Assembly: GCA_022560215.1 (NCBI GenBank)
Contig: JADFTO010000169.1
Span: forward strand, 1 to 5,867
Direction: 5' to 3'
DNA from: Pseudomonadota bacterium
Lineage (GTDB): Bacteria; Pseudomonadota; Alphaproteobacteria; Rhodospirillales; 2-02-FULL-58-16
Length of the DNA stretch: 5,867 nucleotides
The notes beneath the pieces are model-generated. The model saw only the letters and a list, made by a program, of their open reading frames with translations. It did no database searches and had not been told where the DNA came from. The position numbers and the translations under genes were made by a program. Shown here in pieces: positions 1 through 5,186 of this stretch. Every line of letters starts with the position of its first letter. Position 1 is the first letter of the stretch.

Positions 1-660
1 GAGGACATGAAGTGGGACATGGGGGGCGCCGGCGCGGTCATCGGCCTGATGAAGGCCCTGGCCGGCCGCAAGGCCCGGGTCGACGCCGTCGGCGTGGCCG
101 GCCTGGTGGAAAACATGCCCTCGTCCACGGCCCAGCGGCCGGGCGACATCGTCACCTCCATGTCGGGCCAGACCATCGAGGTCCTGAACACCGACGCCGA
201 GGGACGCCTCGTCCTGGCCGACGCGCTCTGGTACTGCGCCGACCGCTTCAAGCCGAGGGTAATGATCAACCTGGCGACCCTCACCGGCGCCATCATCGTC
301 GCCCTCGGCCACGAAAGGGCGGGCCTGTTCTCCAACAACGACCGCCTGGCCAAGCGCATAGAGGACGCCGGCGACCAAGTGGGCGAGCTTGTGTGGCGGT
401 TCCCGCTGGCGGACGAATACGACAAGCTGATCAAGTCCGACGCCGCCGACATGAAGAACATCGGCAACCGCGGGGCGGGCAGCATCACCGCCGCCCAGTT
501 CCTCCAGCGATTCGTCGGCAAGACCCCCTGGGCGCACCTGGACATCGCCGGCGTCGTCTGGTCGAAAAAGGACAGGCCATTGGCGCCCAAGGGCGGCAGC
601 GGCTTCGGCGTGCGCCTGCTGGACCGGCTGGTCTCCAACCATTACGAGGAGCGCCCTTGA
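1..660 (+). CDS. pepA: Leucyl aminopeptidase (peptidase M17), C-terminal part; 5' end outside window
   Basis: PepA is a cytosolic, two-metal (Zn/Mn) exopeptidase that removes N-terminal residues such as leucine from peptides. The frame is open from base 1, so the window holds the last 219 residues of a protein that is about 500 residues long in the family. The M17 signature NTDAEGRL is at partial residues 63-70, giving metal ligands D65 and E67 and catalytic R69. The upstream ligand D6 lies in MKWDM. The D6-D65 distance of 59 equals that between D293 and D352 of E. coli PepA. Further conserved blocks are ENMP, RPGD, MSGQT, ATLTGA, ALG, DEY, ADMKNIG and WAHLDIAG. The Lys/Asp ligands that precede MKWDM are off the window. 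The Met at base 7 is internal, not the start. The stop overlaps the start of holC. Confidence 0.97.
   Translation, partial: EDMKWDMGGAGAVIGLMKALAGRKARVDAVGVAGLVENMPSSTAQRPGDIVTSMSGQTIEVLNTDAEGRLVLADALWYCADRFKPRVMINLATLTGAIIVALGHERAGLFSNNDRLAKRIEDAGDQVGELVWRFPLADEYDKLIKSDAADMKNIGNRGAGSITAAQFLQRFVGKTPWAHLDIAGVVWSKKDRPLAPKGGSGFGVRLLDRLVSNHYEERP
647..651 (+). promoter_or_regulatory. Ribosome binding site of holC
   Basis: AGGAG lies inside the last codons of pepA, five bases before the TTG at 657. It decides the non-ATG start of holC, since no ATG in that frame lies nearby. Confidence 0.7.
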
Positions 661-1106
661 CCGACGTCGCCTTCTATCACCTGGAAAAGTCGCCCCTCGA
701 GGCGGCCCTGCCCAGGCTCCTGGAGAAGACGCTGAAGGCGGGCAAGCGGGCCGTGGTCATGGCCGGCTCCGAGGAACGGGTCGAGGCCTTGAACGTCCTG
801 CTCTGGACCTACGGCCGTGACTCCTGGCTGCCCCACGGCAGCGCCAAGGACGGCAACGCCGAGGACCATCCCGTGTGGCTAACCGCGCTCGACGAGAATC
901 CCAACGGCGCCCAGTACCTGTTCCTCACCGACGGCGCCGCCTCGGAGCGGATGGCCGAATACGAGCGCTGCTTCGAGCTCTTCGACGGCAACGACCCGGC
1001 CGCCGTCGAGGCGGCGCGGGGGCGCTGGAAGGGGTACGCCGGCGCCGGCTTCGGGCTCGCATACTGGCAACAGACCCCAAGCGGAGGCTGGGAAAGAAAG
1101 GAGTGA
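657..1106 (+). CDS. holC: DNA polymerase III subunit chi
   Basis: Chi is the clamp-loader accessory subunit that bridges the replicase to single-stranded DNA-binding protein, usually through the psi subunit. The product is 149 residues, against 147 for E. coli chi. Recognisable blocks are FYHLEKSPLEAALPRLLEK at the N-terminus, GSEERVEALNVLLWTY, the SWLPHG motif, the DENPNGA block, and a C-terminal FDGNDPAAVEAARGRWK followed by YWQQTPSGGWE; together these are typical of alphaproteobacterial HolC. The TTG at 657 is chosen as start because it gives the full-length protein, overlaps the pepA stop by three bases and has an AGGAG ribosome site at 647-651 five bases upstream. The same frame is open further 5' inside pepA, but that translation is Arg/Gly-rich shadow sequence. 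Co-transcription and translational coupling with pepA are inferred. The pepA-holC order is common in proteobacteria and supports the call. Confidence 0.93.
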   Translation: MTDVAFYHLEKSPLEAALPRLLEKTLKAGKRAVVMAGSEERVEALNVLLWTYGRDSWLPHGSAKDGNAEDHPVWLTALDENPNGAQYLFLTDGAASERMAEYERCFELFDGNDPAAVEAARGRWKGYAGAGFGLAYWQQTPSGGWERKE

Positions 1107-1140
1107 GCGCGACGGGCGGCCGGGATGCAACGGTGCGAAT

Positions 1141-1154
1141 TTGACCAAGATCAT
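1141..1154 (+). promoter_or_regulatory. Candidate FNR/FixK-type binding site upstream of ubiTUV
   Basis: TTGAC-CAAG-ATCAT matches the FNR/FixK consensus TTGAY-N4-RTCAA at nine of ten positions (last A replaced by T). Its centre is between 1147 and 1148. If it acted at -41.5 (class II activation), transcription would begin at A1189 and the -10 hexamer would be 1177-1182, TATTTC, which matches TATAAT at only three of six bases but starts with TAT. The site is about 190 bases before the ubiT start, leaving a leader of roughly 150 bases. FNR control of ubiUV is known in E. coli; its use here is inference. The same TTGACC could instead be read as a -35 element. Confidence 0.45.
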
Positions 1155-1202
1155 TGAACCGAACGGCCAAACCAGGTATTTCGCCCGGACATAGAGCGCA
1201 AA

Positions 1203-1238
1203 CCCTGCGGGGGATTATGTCCCTGCGGGGGATTATGT
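1203..1238. repeat. Perfect tandem duplication of an 18-base unit
   Basis: The unit CCCTGCGGGGGATTATGT occurs at 1203-1220 and again at 1221-1238 with no mismatch and no gap. At the junction, GGGA (1211-1214) and TCCC (1220-1223) can form a small hairpin. The repeat lies between the FNR-like site and ubiT, so it would fall in the 5' leader if transcription starts near 1189. It could be a slippage duplication, a doubled protein site or a remnant of a mobile element end; the sequence does not decide. Confidence 0.9.
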
Positions 1239-1341
1239 TCGCGGGGTTCGGGAGCGCCCCCGATTGGGCGCCGAAGCGGGATGCCGTCCCCCGCCGGTTG
1301 TTTCCAGGCGATGCGTGGGAGGGATCGTTTCGTTAAGCTGA

Positions 1342-1968
1342 ATGGCCGATAACATGACCCTTTCCCGACACCGGGTTCCGCCCCTGTCGCCCGTTCTGTT
1401 GGCGGGCCTGGCCCTCGGCCCGGTTCCCCCGTTATTTCTCCAGCCGGCGCTGTCGGCGGCGTATGCCGTCATGCGAAGACGGCATTCCGGGGTGTTCGAA
1501 CGGCTGGCCGAGTTGGGCGACGCCTTGATCGCGATCGATCCGGTGGACCTGCCGATAGTGTTCCTTTTGCGCCCCGGGGGCGATCGGCCCGGTCTCCGCG
1601 CCGCCCGTGACGGCGCCGGGGCGACGGCGACGATCCGCGGACCGCTTCTGGCCTTGATCGATTTGCTGGAAGGACGGGTGGACGGCGACGCCCTGTTCTT
1701 TTCCCGGGACCTGGTGATCGAGGGCGATACCGAGGCCGTACTGATATTGCGTAATGCCGTGGACGCGGAAGAAATCGATGTTCTCGACGATCTCACGTCC
1801 GTGTTCGGTCCGTTGGCGGGACCCGCCCGGAAGGTCGCGGAAGGGGCCCTGGCCATATTTTCCCGACTCGAAGAGGACATGGAAATCCTGCGCTTGGCGA
1901 TGGCCGCGCCTTCCCCGCGTCAGGACCGGGCGGAGGCTGGAGAATCCCATGGCGCGGCGGGCTCATGA
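1342..1968 (+). CDS. ubiT: UbiT, SCP2-domain accessory factor of O2-independent ubiquinone biosynthesis
   Basis: UbiT (YhbT in E. coli) has an SCP2 sterol-carrier-type lipid-binding domain and is needed for ubiquinone synthesis without oxygen, probably by handling the isoprenoid intermediates. The product has 208 residues, somewhat longer than E. coli UbiT (about 174), with an extended N-terminus and a polar Ala/Glu-rich tail. The best-conserved part is residues 106-136: DALFFSRDLVIEGDTEA followed by a hydrophobic strand and NAVDAEEID, which matches the LVIEGDTE block of the family. The hydrophobic, proline-rich stretch at residues 13-40 precedes the domain. The ATG at 1342 has only a weak purine-rich site (1317-1325) upstream; an ATG at 1354 (residue 5) is an alternative start. 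The stop overlaps the ubiU start as ATGA. The identification rests on the domain motif together with the adjacent ubiU and ubiV. Confidence 0.88.
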   Translation: MADNMTLSRHRVPPLSPVLLAGLALGPVPPLFLQPALSAAYAVMRRRHSGVFERLAELGDALIAIDPVDLPIVFLLRPGGDRPGLRAARDGAGATATIRGPLLALIDLLEGRVDGDALFFSRDLVIEGDTEAVLILRNAVDAEEIDVLDDLTSVFGPLAGPARKVAEGALAIFSRLEEDMEILRLAMAAPSPRQDRAEAGESHGAAGS

Positions 1969-2954
1969 AAAAGCCCCTTGAACTGGTCTCGCCGGCTGGT
2001 TCTCCGGCGTCTCTTCGCGCCGCCGTCGACGCCGGAGCCGACGCCGTTTACCTCGGTTTCAGGGACGAGACCAACGCCAGAAATTTTCCCGGCCTCAATT
2101 TCAGCCGCAAGGAACTCGAAGAAGGACTGGACTACGCCCGCCGCCATGAGGCCAAGGTTTATGTGGCTATCAACACCTTCCCCGAGGCCGGCAATCCCGA
2201 TCCTTGGCTGAGCGCCGTCGACGACGCGGCAGGTCTGGGCGTGGACGCCGTCATCCTCGCCGATGTCGGCCTGGCGGACTATGCGGCCCGCAACCATCCC
2301 GACTTGCGCCGTCACCTGTCGGTACAGGCGGCGGCCTCCAACGCGGAGGCCATCCGTTTTTACCACCGGGAATTCGGTTTCAAGCGGGTGGTTCTGCCGC
2401 GAGTCCTGACGGTCGCGGAAATCGCCGCCCTGAACGAGGGACTCCCGGTGGAGACCGAGGTCTTTGTTTTCGGCGGGCTCTGCGTCATGGCCGAAGGGCG
2501 GTGTTCTCTTTCGTCCTATGTCACCGGACAATCGCCAAATATGAACGGAGTCTGTTCGCCGGCCAGCCACGTCCGCTACGAGGAGCGGGGCAGCCGTTTG
2601 GTCTCCAGGCTCGGTAAGTTCACCATCAACGTTTTCGCCCCAGGCGAAGCGGCGGGATATCCCACCTTGTGCAAGGGGCGGTTTTCCGCAGGCGGCGATC
2701 CCGGGTATCTGTTCGAGGATCCCACCTCGCTCAACGCCTTCAATATGCTGGGCGAACTGGAGAAGGCCGGGGTGACGGCCCTCAAGATCGAGGGGCGGCA
2801 ACGGGGGCGCGCCTATGTGGCGGAAGTCGTCTCGGCCTTCAGGCGCGCCCTCGACGGGGCGGCGGCGGGAGAGGCGGTCCCGTCCATGGATCTAAGCGCC
2901 GTCACCGAGGGCGGGCGGGAAACCACCGGCGCCTACCGGAAGACCTGGCGCTGA
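1965..2954 (+). CDS. ubiU: UbiU, U32-family [4Fe-4S] subunit of O2-independent ubiquinone hydroxylation
   Basis: UbiU (YhbU) belongs to the peptidase U32 family but is not a proven protease. With UbiV it forms a heterodimer needed for the oxygen-independent hydroxylations of the ubiquinone ring. The 329-residue length agrees with the family (331 in E. coli). The N-terminus has the U32 pattern ELVSPAG, then ADAVYLG and NARNFPGLNF. Cysteines C173, C180, C197 and C236 have spacings of 7, 17 and 39, identical to the E. coli cluster ligands C169, C176, C193 and C232. They sit in the motifs GLCVMAEGRC, NGVCSPA and YPTLCKGR. KIEGRQR near residue 274 is the usual C-terminal U32 block. The start ATG at 1965 shares four bases with the ubiT stop (ATGA), indicating translational coupling; no strong ribosome site precedes it. 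All features expected for function are present. Confidence 0.96.
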   Translation: MKKPLELVSPAGSPASLRAAVDAGADAVYLGFRDETNARNFPGLNFSRKELEEGLDYARRHEAKVYVAINTFPEAGNPDPWLSAVDDAAGLGVDAVILADVGLADYAARNHPDLRRHLSVQAAASNAEAIRFYHREFGFKRVVLPRVLTVAEIAALNEGLPVETEVFVFGGLCVMAEGRCSLSSYVTGQSPNMNGVCSPASHVRYEERGSRLVSRLGKFTINVFAPGEAAGYPTLCKGRFSAGGDPGYLFEDPTSLNAFNMLGELEKAGVTALKIEGRQRGRAYVAEVVSAFRRALDGAAAGEAVPSMDLSAVTEGGRETTGAYRKTWR

Positions 2955-2958
2955 GGAA
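2953..2958 (+). promoter_or_regulatory. Ribosome binding site of ubiV
   Basis: GAGGAA overlaps the TGA stop of ubiU and lies six bases before the ATG at 2965. This is consistent with translation of ubiV by re-initiation after ubiU. Confidence 0.65.
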
Positions 2959-2964
2959 TCGCCC

Positions 2965-3870
2965 ATGACGGCTAAACTCACGCTCGGTCCCGTTCTGTTC
3001 AATTGGAAGCCGGAAACCTGGCGCGATTTCTATTTCCGCATCGCCGACGAAGCGGAGGTGGACACGGTGTGCCTGGGCGAAGTGGTTTGCGCCAAGCGCG
3101 CCCCCTTCTTCGCGCCCCTGATTCCGGAGGTGGCGGAGCGCCTGTCGAATGCGGGCAAGGAAGTCGTTTTCTCGACCCTGGCGTTGATCATGGATGAGCG
3201 GGACATGGATCTTGTCCGGGCCCTGGCCGCTGATTCGGACCTGATGGTCGAAGCCAACGATATGTCCGCCGTGGCGCTGCTTGCCGGACGGCCCCATGTC
3301 ATCGGCCCGTTCATCAACACCTACAACGAGGGAACGCTCGCTTTTTTCGCCGGCCGCGGCGCGCTGCGCGTATCCCTGCCCGCCGAATTGCCGGCGGCCG
3401 CGACGGGCGTCCTGGCCGGCGCCGGCGTTGAATTGGAGGTCCAGGTCTTCGGGCGGGCGCCGCTGGCCATTTCGGCCCGTTGCTATCACGCCCGCTTGCA
3501 GGGACTGCACAAGGATGGCTGCCGATATGTTTGCGAGCAAGACCCCGACGGCCTGCGGCTGGAGACTCTCGACGGCGATGCTTTCCTGGCCATCAATGGC
3601 ACGCAGACGCTGTCTCACAGCTATCTCAACCTGATCGGCGAGTTGGCGGCGCTGGAAGGGGCCGGGATACACCGTTTCCGTCTGTCCCCCCACGACATGG
3701 ACATGGTGGCGGTAGCCGGGATTTTCCGTGACGTCCTCGACGGCCGTCTCGAGGCCGCCCGGGCGGCCCGCCGGCTCGATGCCCTGTCGGGCGGCGTCCC
3801 TTTCGCCAACGGCTTCCATCACGGCGGGCCGGGGGTCGACTGGACGGCCCCCGCCGCCCCGGGAGAATAG
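2965..3870 (+). CDS. ubiV: UbiV, U32-family [4Fe-4S] partner of UbiU
   Basis: UbiV (YhbV) is the second subunit of the UbiU-UbiV complex for O2-independent ubiquinone ring hydroxylation. The product has 301 residues. The N-terminus LTLGPVLFNW and the block CLGEVVCAKR align with LGPVLWYW and LGEAVCSKR of E. coli UbiV. Cysteines C42, C173, C186 and C190 correspond to the E. coli cluster ligands C39, C180, C193 and C197; the last three keep the spacings 13 and 4. An additional C36 is present. The block STLALIMDERD and the C-terminal RLSPHDMDM are family-like. The ATG at 2965 follows the ubiU stop by 10 bases; GAGGAA at 2953-2958, overlapping the ubiU stop codon, is a good ribosome site. The C-terminus ends in a low-complexity Gly/Pro/Ala tail. 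It is the last gene of the ubiTUV operon. Confidence 0.95.
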   Translation: MTAKLTLGPVLFNWKPETWRDFYFRIADEAEVDTVCLGEVVCAKRAPFFAPLIPEVAERLSNAGKEVVFSTLALIMDERDMDLVRALAADSDLMVEANDMSAVALLAGRPHVIGPFINTYNEGTLAFFAGRGALRVSLPAELPAAATGVLAGAGVELEVQVFGRAPLAISARCYHARLQGLHKDGCRYVCEQDPDGLRLETLDGDAFLAINGTQTLSHSYLNLIGELAALEGAGIHRFRLSPHDMDMVAVAGIFRDVLDGRLEAARAARRLDALSGGVPFANGFHHGGPGVDWTAPAAPGE

Positions 3871-3871
3871 C

Positions 3872-3900
3872 CTGAAATAGCGACGGTGTTTCCGTATTAT
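3872..3900 (+). promoter_or_regulatory. Possible sigma70-type promoter of the enolase-superfamily gene
   Basis: CTGAAA at 3872-3877 (four of six against TTGACA) is followed after 17 bases by TATTAT at 3895-3900 (five of six against TATAAT). Transcription would begin near 3907, immediately before the inverted repeat at 3910-3955. This local AT-rich patch stands out from the GC-rich surroundings. It is a pattern match only. Confidence 0.35.
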
Positions 3901-3909
3901 CCCTCTAAT

Positions 3910-3955
3910 ATGCCCGACGGCTCGAAGGGCGGAAGACGCCCTTGCCGGCGGGCAT
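3910..3955. other. Two-tier inverted repeat (compound stem-loop) between ubiV and the enolase-superfamily gene
   Basis: Outer arms ATGCCCGACGGC (3910-3921) and GCCGGCGGGCAT (3944-3955) pair at 11 of 12 positions, with one A/G mismatch. After a three-base bulge TCG (3922-3924) the inner arms AAGGGCG (3925-3931) and CGCCCTT (3937-3943) pair perfectly around the loop GAAGA. That gives 18 Watson-Crick pairs in 46 bases. No T-run follows on either strand, so it is not a classical intrinsic terminator. It may act as a U-less terminator or 3' end protector of the ubiTUV transcript, or as a 5' leader structure of the downstream gene, or be a palindromic repeat of REP type. Confidence 0.6.
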
Positions 3956-3976
3956 GAAATCCAGCACTGGGGATTG

Positions 3977-3980
3977 GGAG
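3977..3980 (+). promoter_or_regulatory. Ribosome binding site of the enolase-superfamily gene
   Basis: GGAG within GGGAGTG lies seven bases before the ATG at 3988 and fixes the start at MKIKSIKA, which is also where family members begin. Confidence 0.65.
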
Positions 3981-3987
3981 TGAAAAG

Positions 3988-5157
3988 ATGAAGATCAAGT
4001 CCATCAAGGCGAGCGTCCATCAATATGCCGTTACGCTGCCGATGATCGACAAACCCCTCGAACATCGGCATTTCGTTTTCTGCGAGGTGGAAACCGACGA
4101 GGGACATACCGGTTCCGGCCTGACGGGCGCCTTCCTGCCCTGGGCCGTCGTCACCACACTCGAGGGCGATTTGCTGTCGGTGGTCCGGGACATGGACCCG
4201 CGAGACACCGAGGCGATCCATTCCAAGGTCTGGTGGACCCTGAACCCGCGCGCCTTCACCGGGGTCATTTCCAATGCGCTATCCGCCCTCGACATCGCCC
4301 TTTGGGATATCCACGGCAAGATGACCGGACGCACGGTGGCCCAGCTTCTCGGCGGTTATCGCGATTGGGCGCCGAGTTATATCACCTTCGGTTTTCCATT
4401 CTTCGACAACGACCAGCTGGTCGAATACGCCCGCAAGTTCGTCGACGAGGGCAACACGCGCCTGAAGATGGTCGTCGCCGTCGATCCCGGCGGCTGGCAG
4501 GAGGACGCGAGGCGCATCCGCGTCGTGCGTGACGCCGTCGGCGACGACGTGCAACTGATGATCGACGCTAATTACCGGTTCAATCCGGTGGACGCGCGCC
4601 TGCTCTGCCGCGCCGTCGAGGATTGCAACCTGACCTGGTTCGAGGAGCCCCTGCACCAGAACGACGCGCGGGCGCTCGCCGATCTAAGGCGCCACACGAA
4701 CATTCCCATCGCCGCCGGCCAGATGGAAGGCAACCGCTGGCGGCTGCGCGAGCTGGTGGAGCACCAGGCCGTCGACATCCTGCAACCCAACTGCTGCTAC
4801 AACGGCGGCTTTACCGAATCGCTAAAGGCGGCCCACCTGGCCCAGGCCTACAATCTGCCCATCGCCAACGGTGGAGGCTGGCCGATCTTCAACATGCACG
4901 TCTTCGCCGGATTGATGAACGGGTGGTGCGTGGAATTTCACTGGGGAATGCACAAGGTAGGGCAACAGTTCTTCGAAAACGTGCCCGGACCGGAAAACGA
5001 CATGGTCAAGCTTCCCGACGCTCCGGGCCTGGGATTCCTGCCCAAATACGACGCCTTGAAGGAGAGCCGGGTCATGAGCCCAGACGACCTCGGGGAAGGC
5101 GGGGTTCGGACCCGGGGGACTCCGAAGAAAGGCGAGTCTGGGATCACCAAGCTGTAA
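3988..5157 (+). CDS. Mandelate racemase/muconate lactonizing enzyme family protein (enolase superfamily), substrate unknown
   Basis: Enolase-superfamily enzymes abstract a proton alpha to a carboxylate held by Mg2+ and are often sugar-acid dehydratases, racemases or cycloisomerases. The 389 residues fit the family: a capping domain at about 1-125 (MKIKSIKA start; SALDIALWDIHGK at 99-111; QLLGG), then the barrel. Metal ligands D193 (MIDANY) and E219 (WFEEP) are present at the 26-residue spacing of mandelate racemase. The third ligand position, after IAAG, is Q245 rather than Glu. In a hand alignment to mandelate racemase, K166 corresponds to V162 (motif K160-M-V), D270 to N268 and H297 to G295, while E317 corresponds to E316. 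Its catalysis may therefore differ, with H304 or H318 as possible acid/base residues. GGAG at 3977-3980, seven bases before the ATG, supports this start. The C-terminal 20 residues are a polar tail. It converges with a TctA permease gene, suggesting a carboxylate substrate. Confidence 0.9.
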   Translation: MKIKSIKASVHQYAVTLPMIDKPLEHRHFVFCEVETDEGHTGSGLTGAFLPWAVVTTLEGDLLSVVRDMDPRDTEAIHSKVWWTLNPRAFTGVISNALSALDIALWDIHGKMTGRTVAQLLGGYRDWAPSYITFGFPFFDNDQLVEYARKFVDEGNTRLKMVVAVDPGGWQEDARRIRVVRDAVGDDVQLMIDANYRFNPVDARLLCRAVEDCNLTWFEEPLHQNDARALADLRRHTNIPIAAGQMEGNRWRLRELVEHQAVDILQPNCCYNGGFTESLKAAHLAQAYNLPIANGGGWPIFNMHVFAGLMNGWCVEFHWGMHKVGQQFFENVPGPENDMVKLPDAPGLGFLPKYDALKESRVMSPDDLGEGGVRTRGTPKKGESGITKL

Positions 5158-5186
5158 ACGCCGTTCCCTCGTGAGTGGAAAATGCT

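Larger units (their letters stand above)
1107..1341. other. Intergenic region holC-ubiT (235 bases)
   Basis: No convincing gene lies here. A 60-codon open frame at 1154-1336 has no ribosome site and its product contains the translated tandem repeat. The stretch holds an FNR-like palindrome (1141-1154), a perfect 18-base tandem duplication (1203-1238), and two short GC-rich inverted repeats: GCGCCC at 1254-1259 with GGGCGC at 1266-1271, and GGGA at 1278-1281 with TCCC at 1287-1290. Neither is followed by a T-run, so no intrinsic terminator for holC is called. It most likely serves as promoter and leader of the ubiTUV operon. Confidence 0.6.

Noticed and set aside
12..656. The holC frame continues open upstream through pepA and could suggest a 364-residue protein.
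   Set aside because: The upstream translation is Arg/Gly/Pro-rich shadow sequence of pepA. HolC homology begins at the TTG at 657, which has its own ribosome site.
1254..1271. GC-rich 6-bp inverted repeat as a terminator for holC.
   Set aside because: It is almost 150 bases beyond the holC stop, short, and not followed by a T-run.
1154..1336. Small open frame of 60 codons in the holC-ubiT gap.
   Set aside because: It has no ribosome site and no similarity recognised, and part of it is simply the translated tandem repeat.
1525..1538. TTGAT-CGCG-ATCGA, a second near-match to an FNR site.
   Set aside because: It lies inside the ubiT coding region and encodes a conserved-looking Leu-Ile-Ala-Ile-Asp stretch; a chance match is more likely.
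1920..2801. Open frame of 293 codons on the - strand opposite ubiU.
   Set aside because: It is a shadow of ubiU with no ribosome site and no recognisable motif.
1965..3870. UbiU and UbiV as collagenase-like U32 peptidases.
   Set aside because: The conserved cysteine sets and the adjacent ubiT identify them as the ubiquinone proteins; the peptidase name is a family label.
2902..4221. Long open frame of 439 codons on the - strand opposite ubiV.
   Set aside because: It lies antisense to ubiV, whose cysteine motifs and homology are clear. Long antisense frames are expected in GC-rich genes, and the translation shows no recognisable domain.
5158..5186. Bidirectional terminator between the convergent genes.
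   Set aside because: The 29 bases contain no inverted repeat of useful length.
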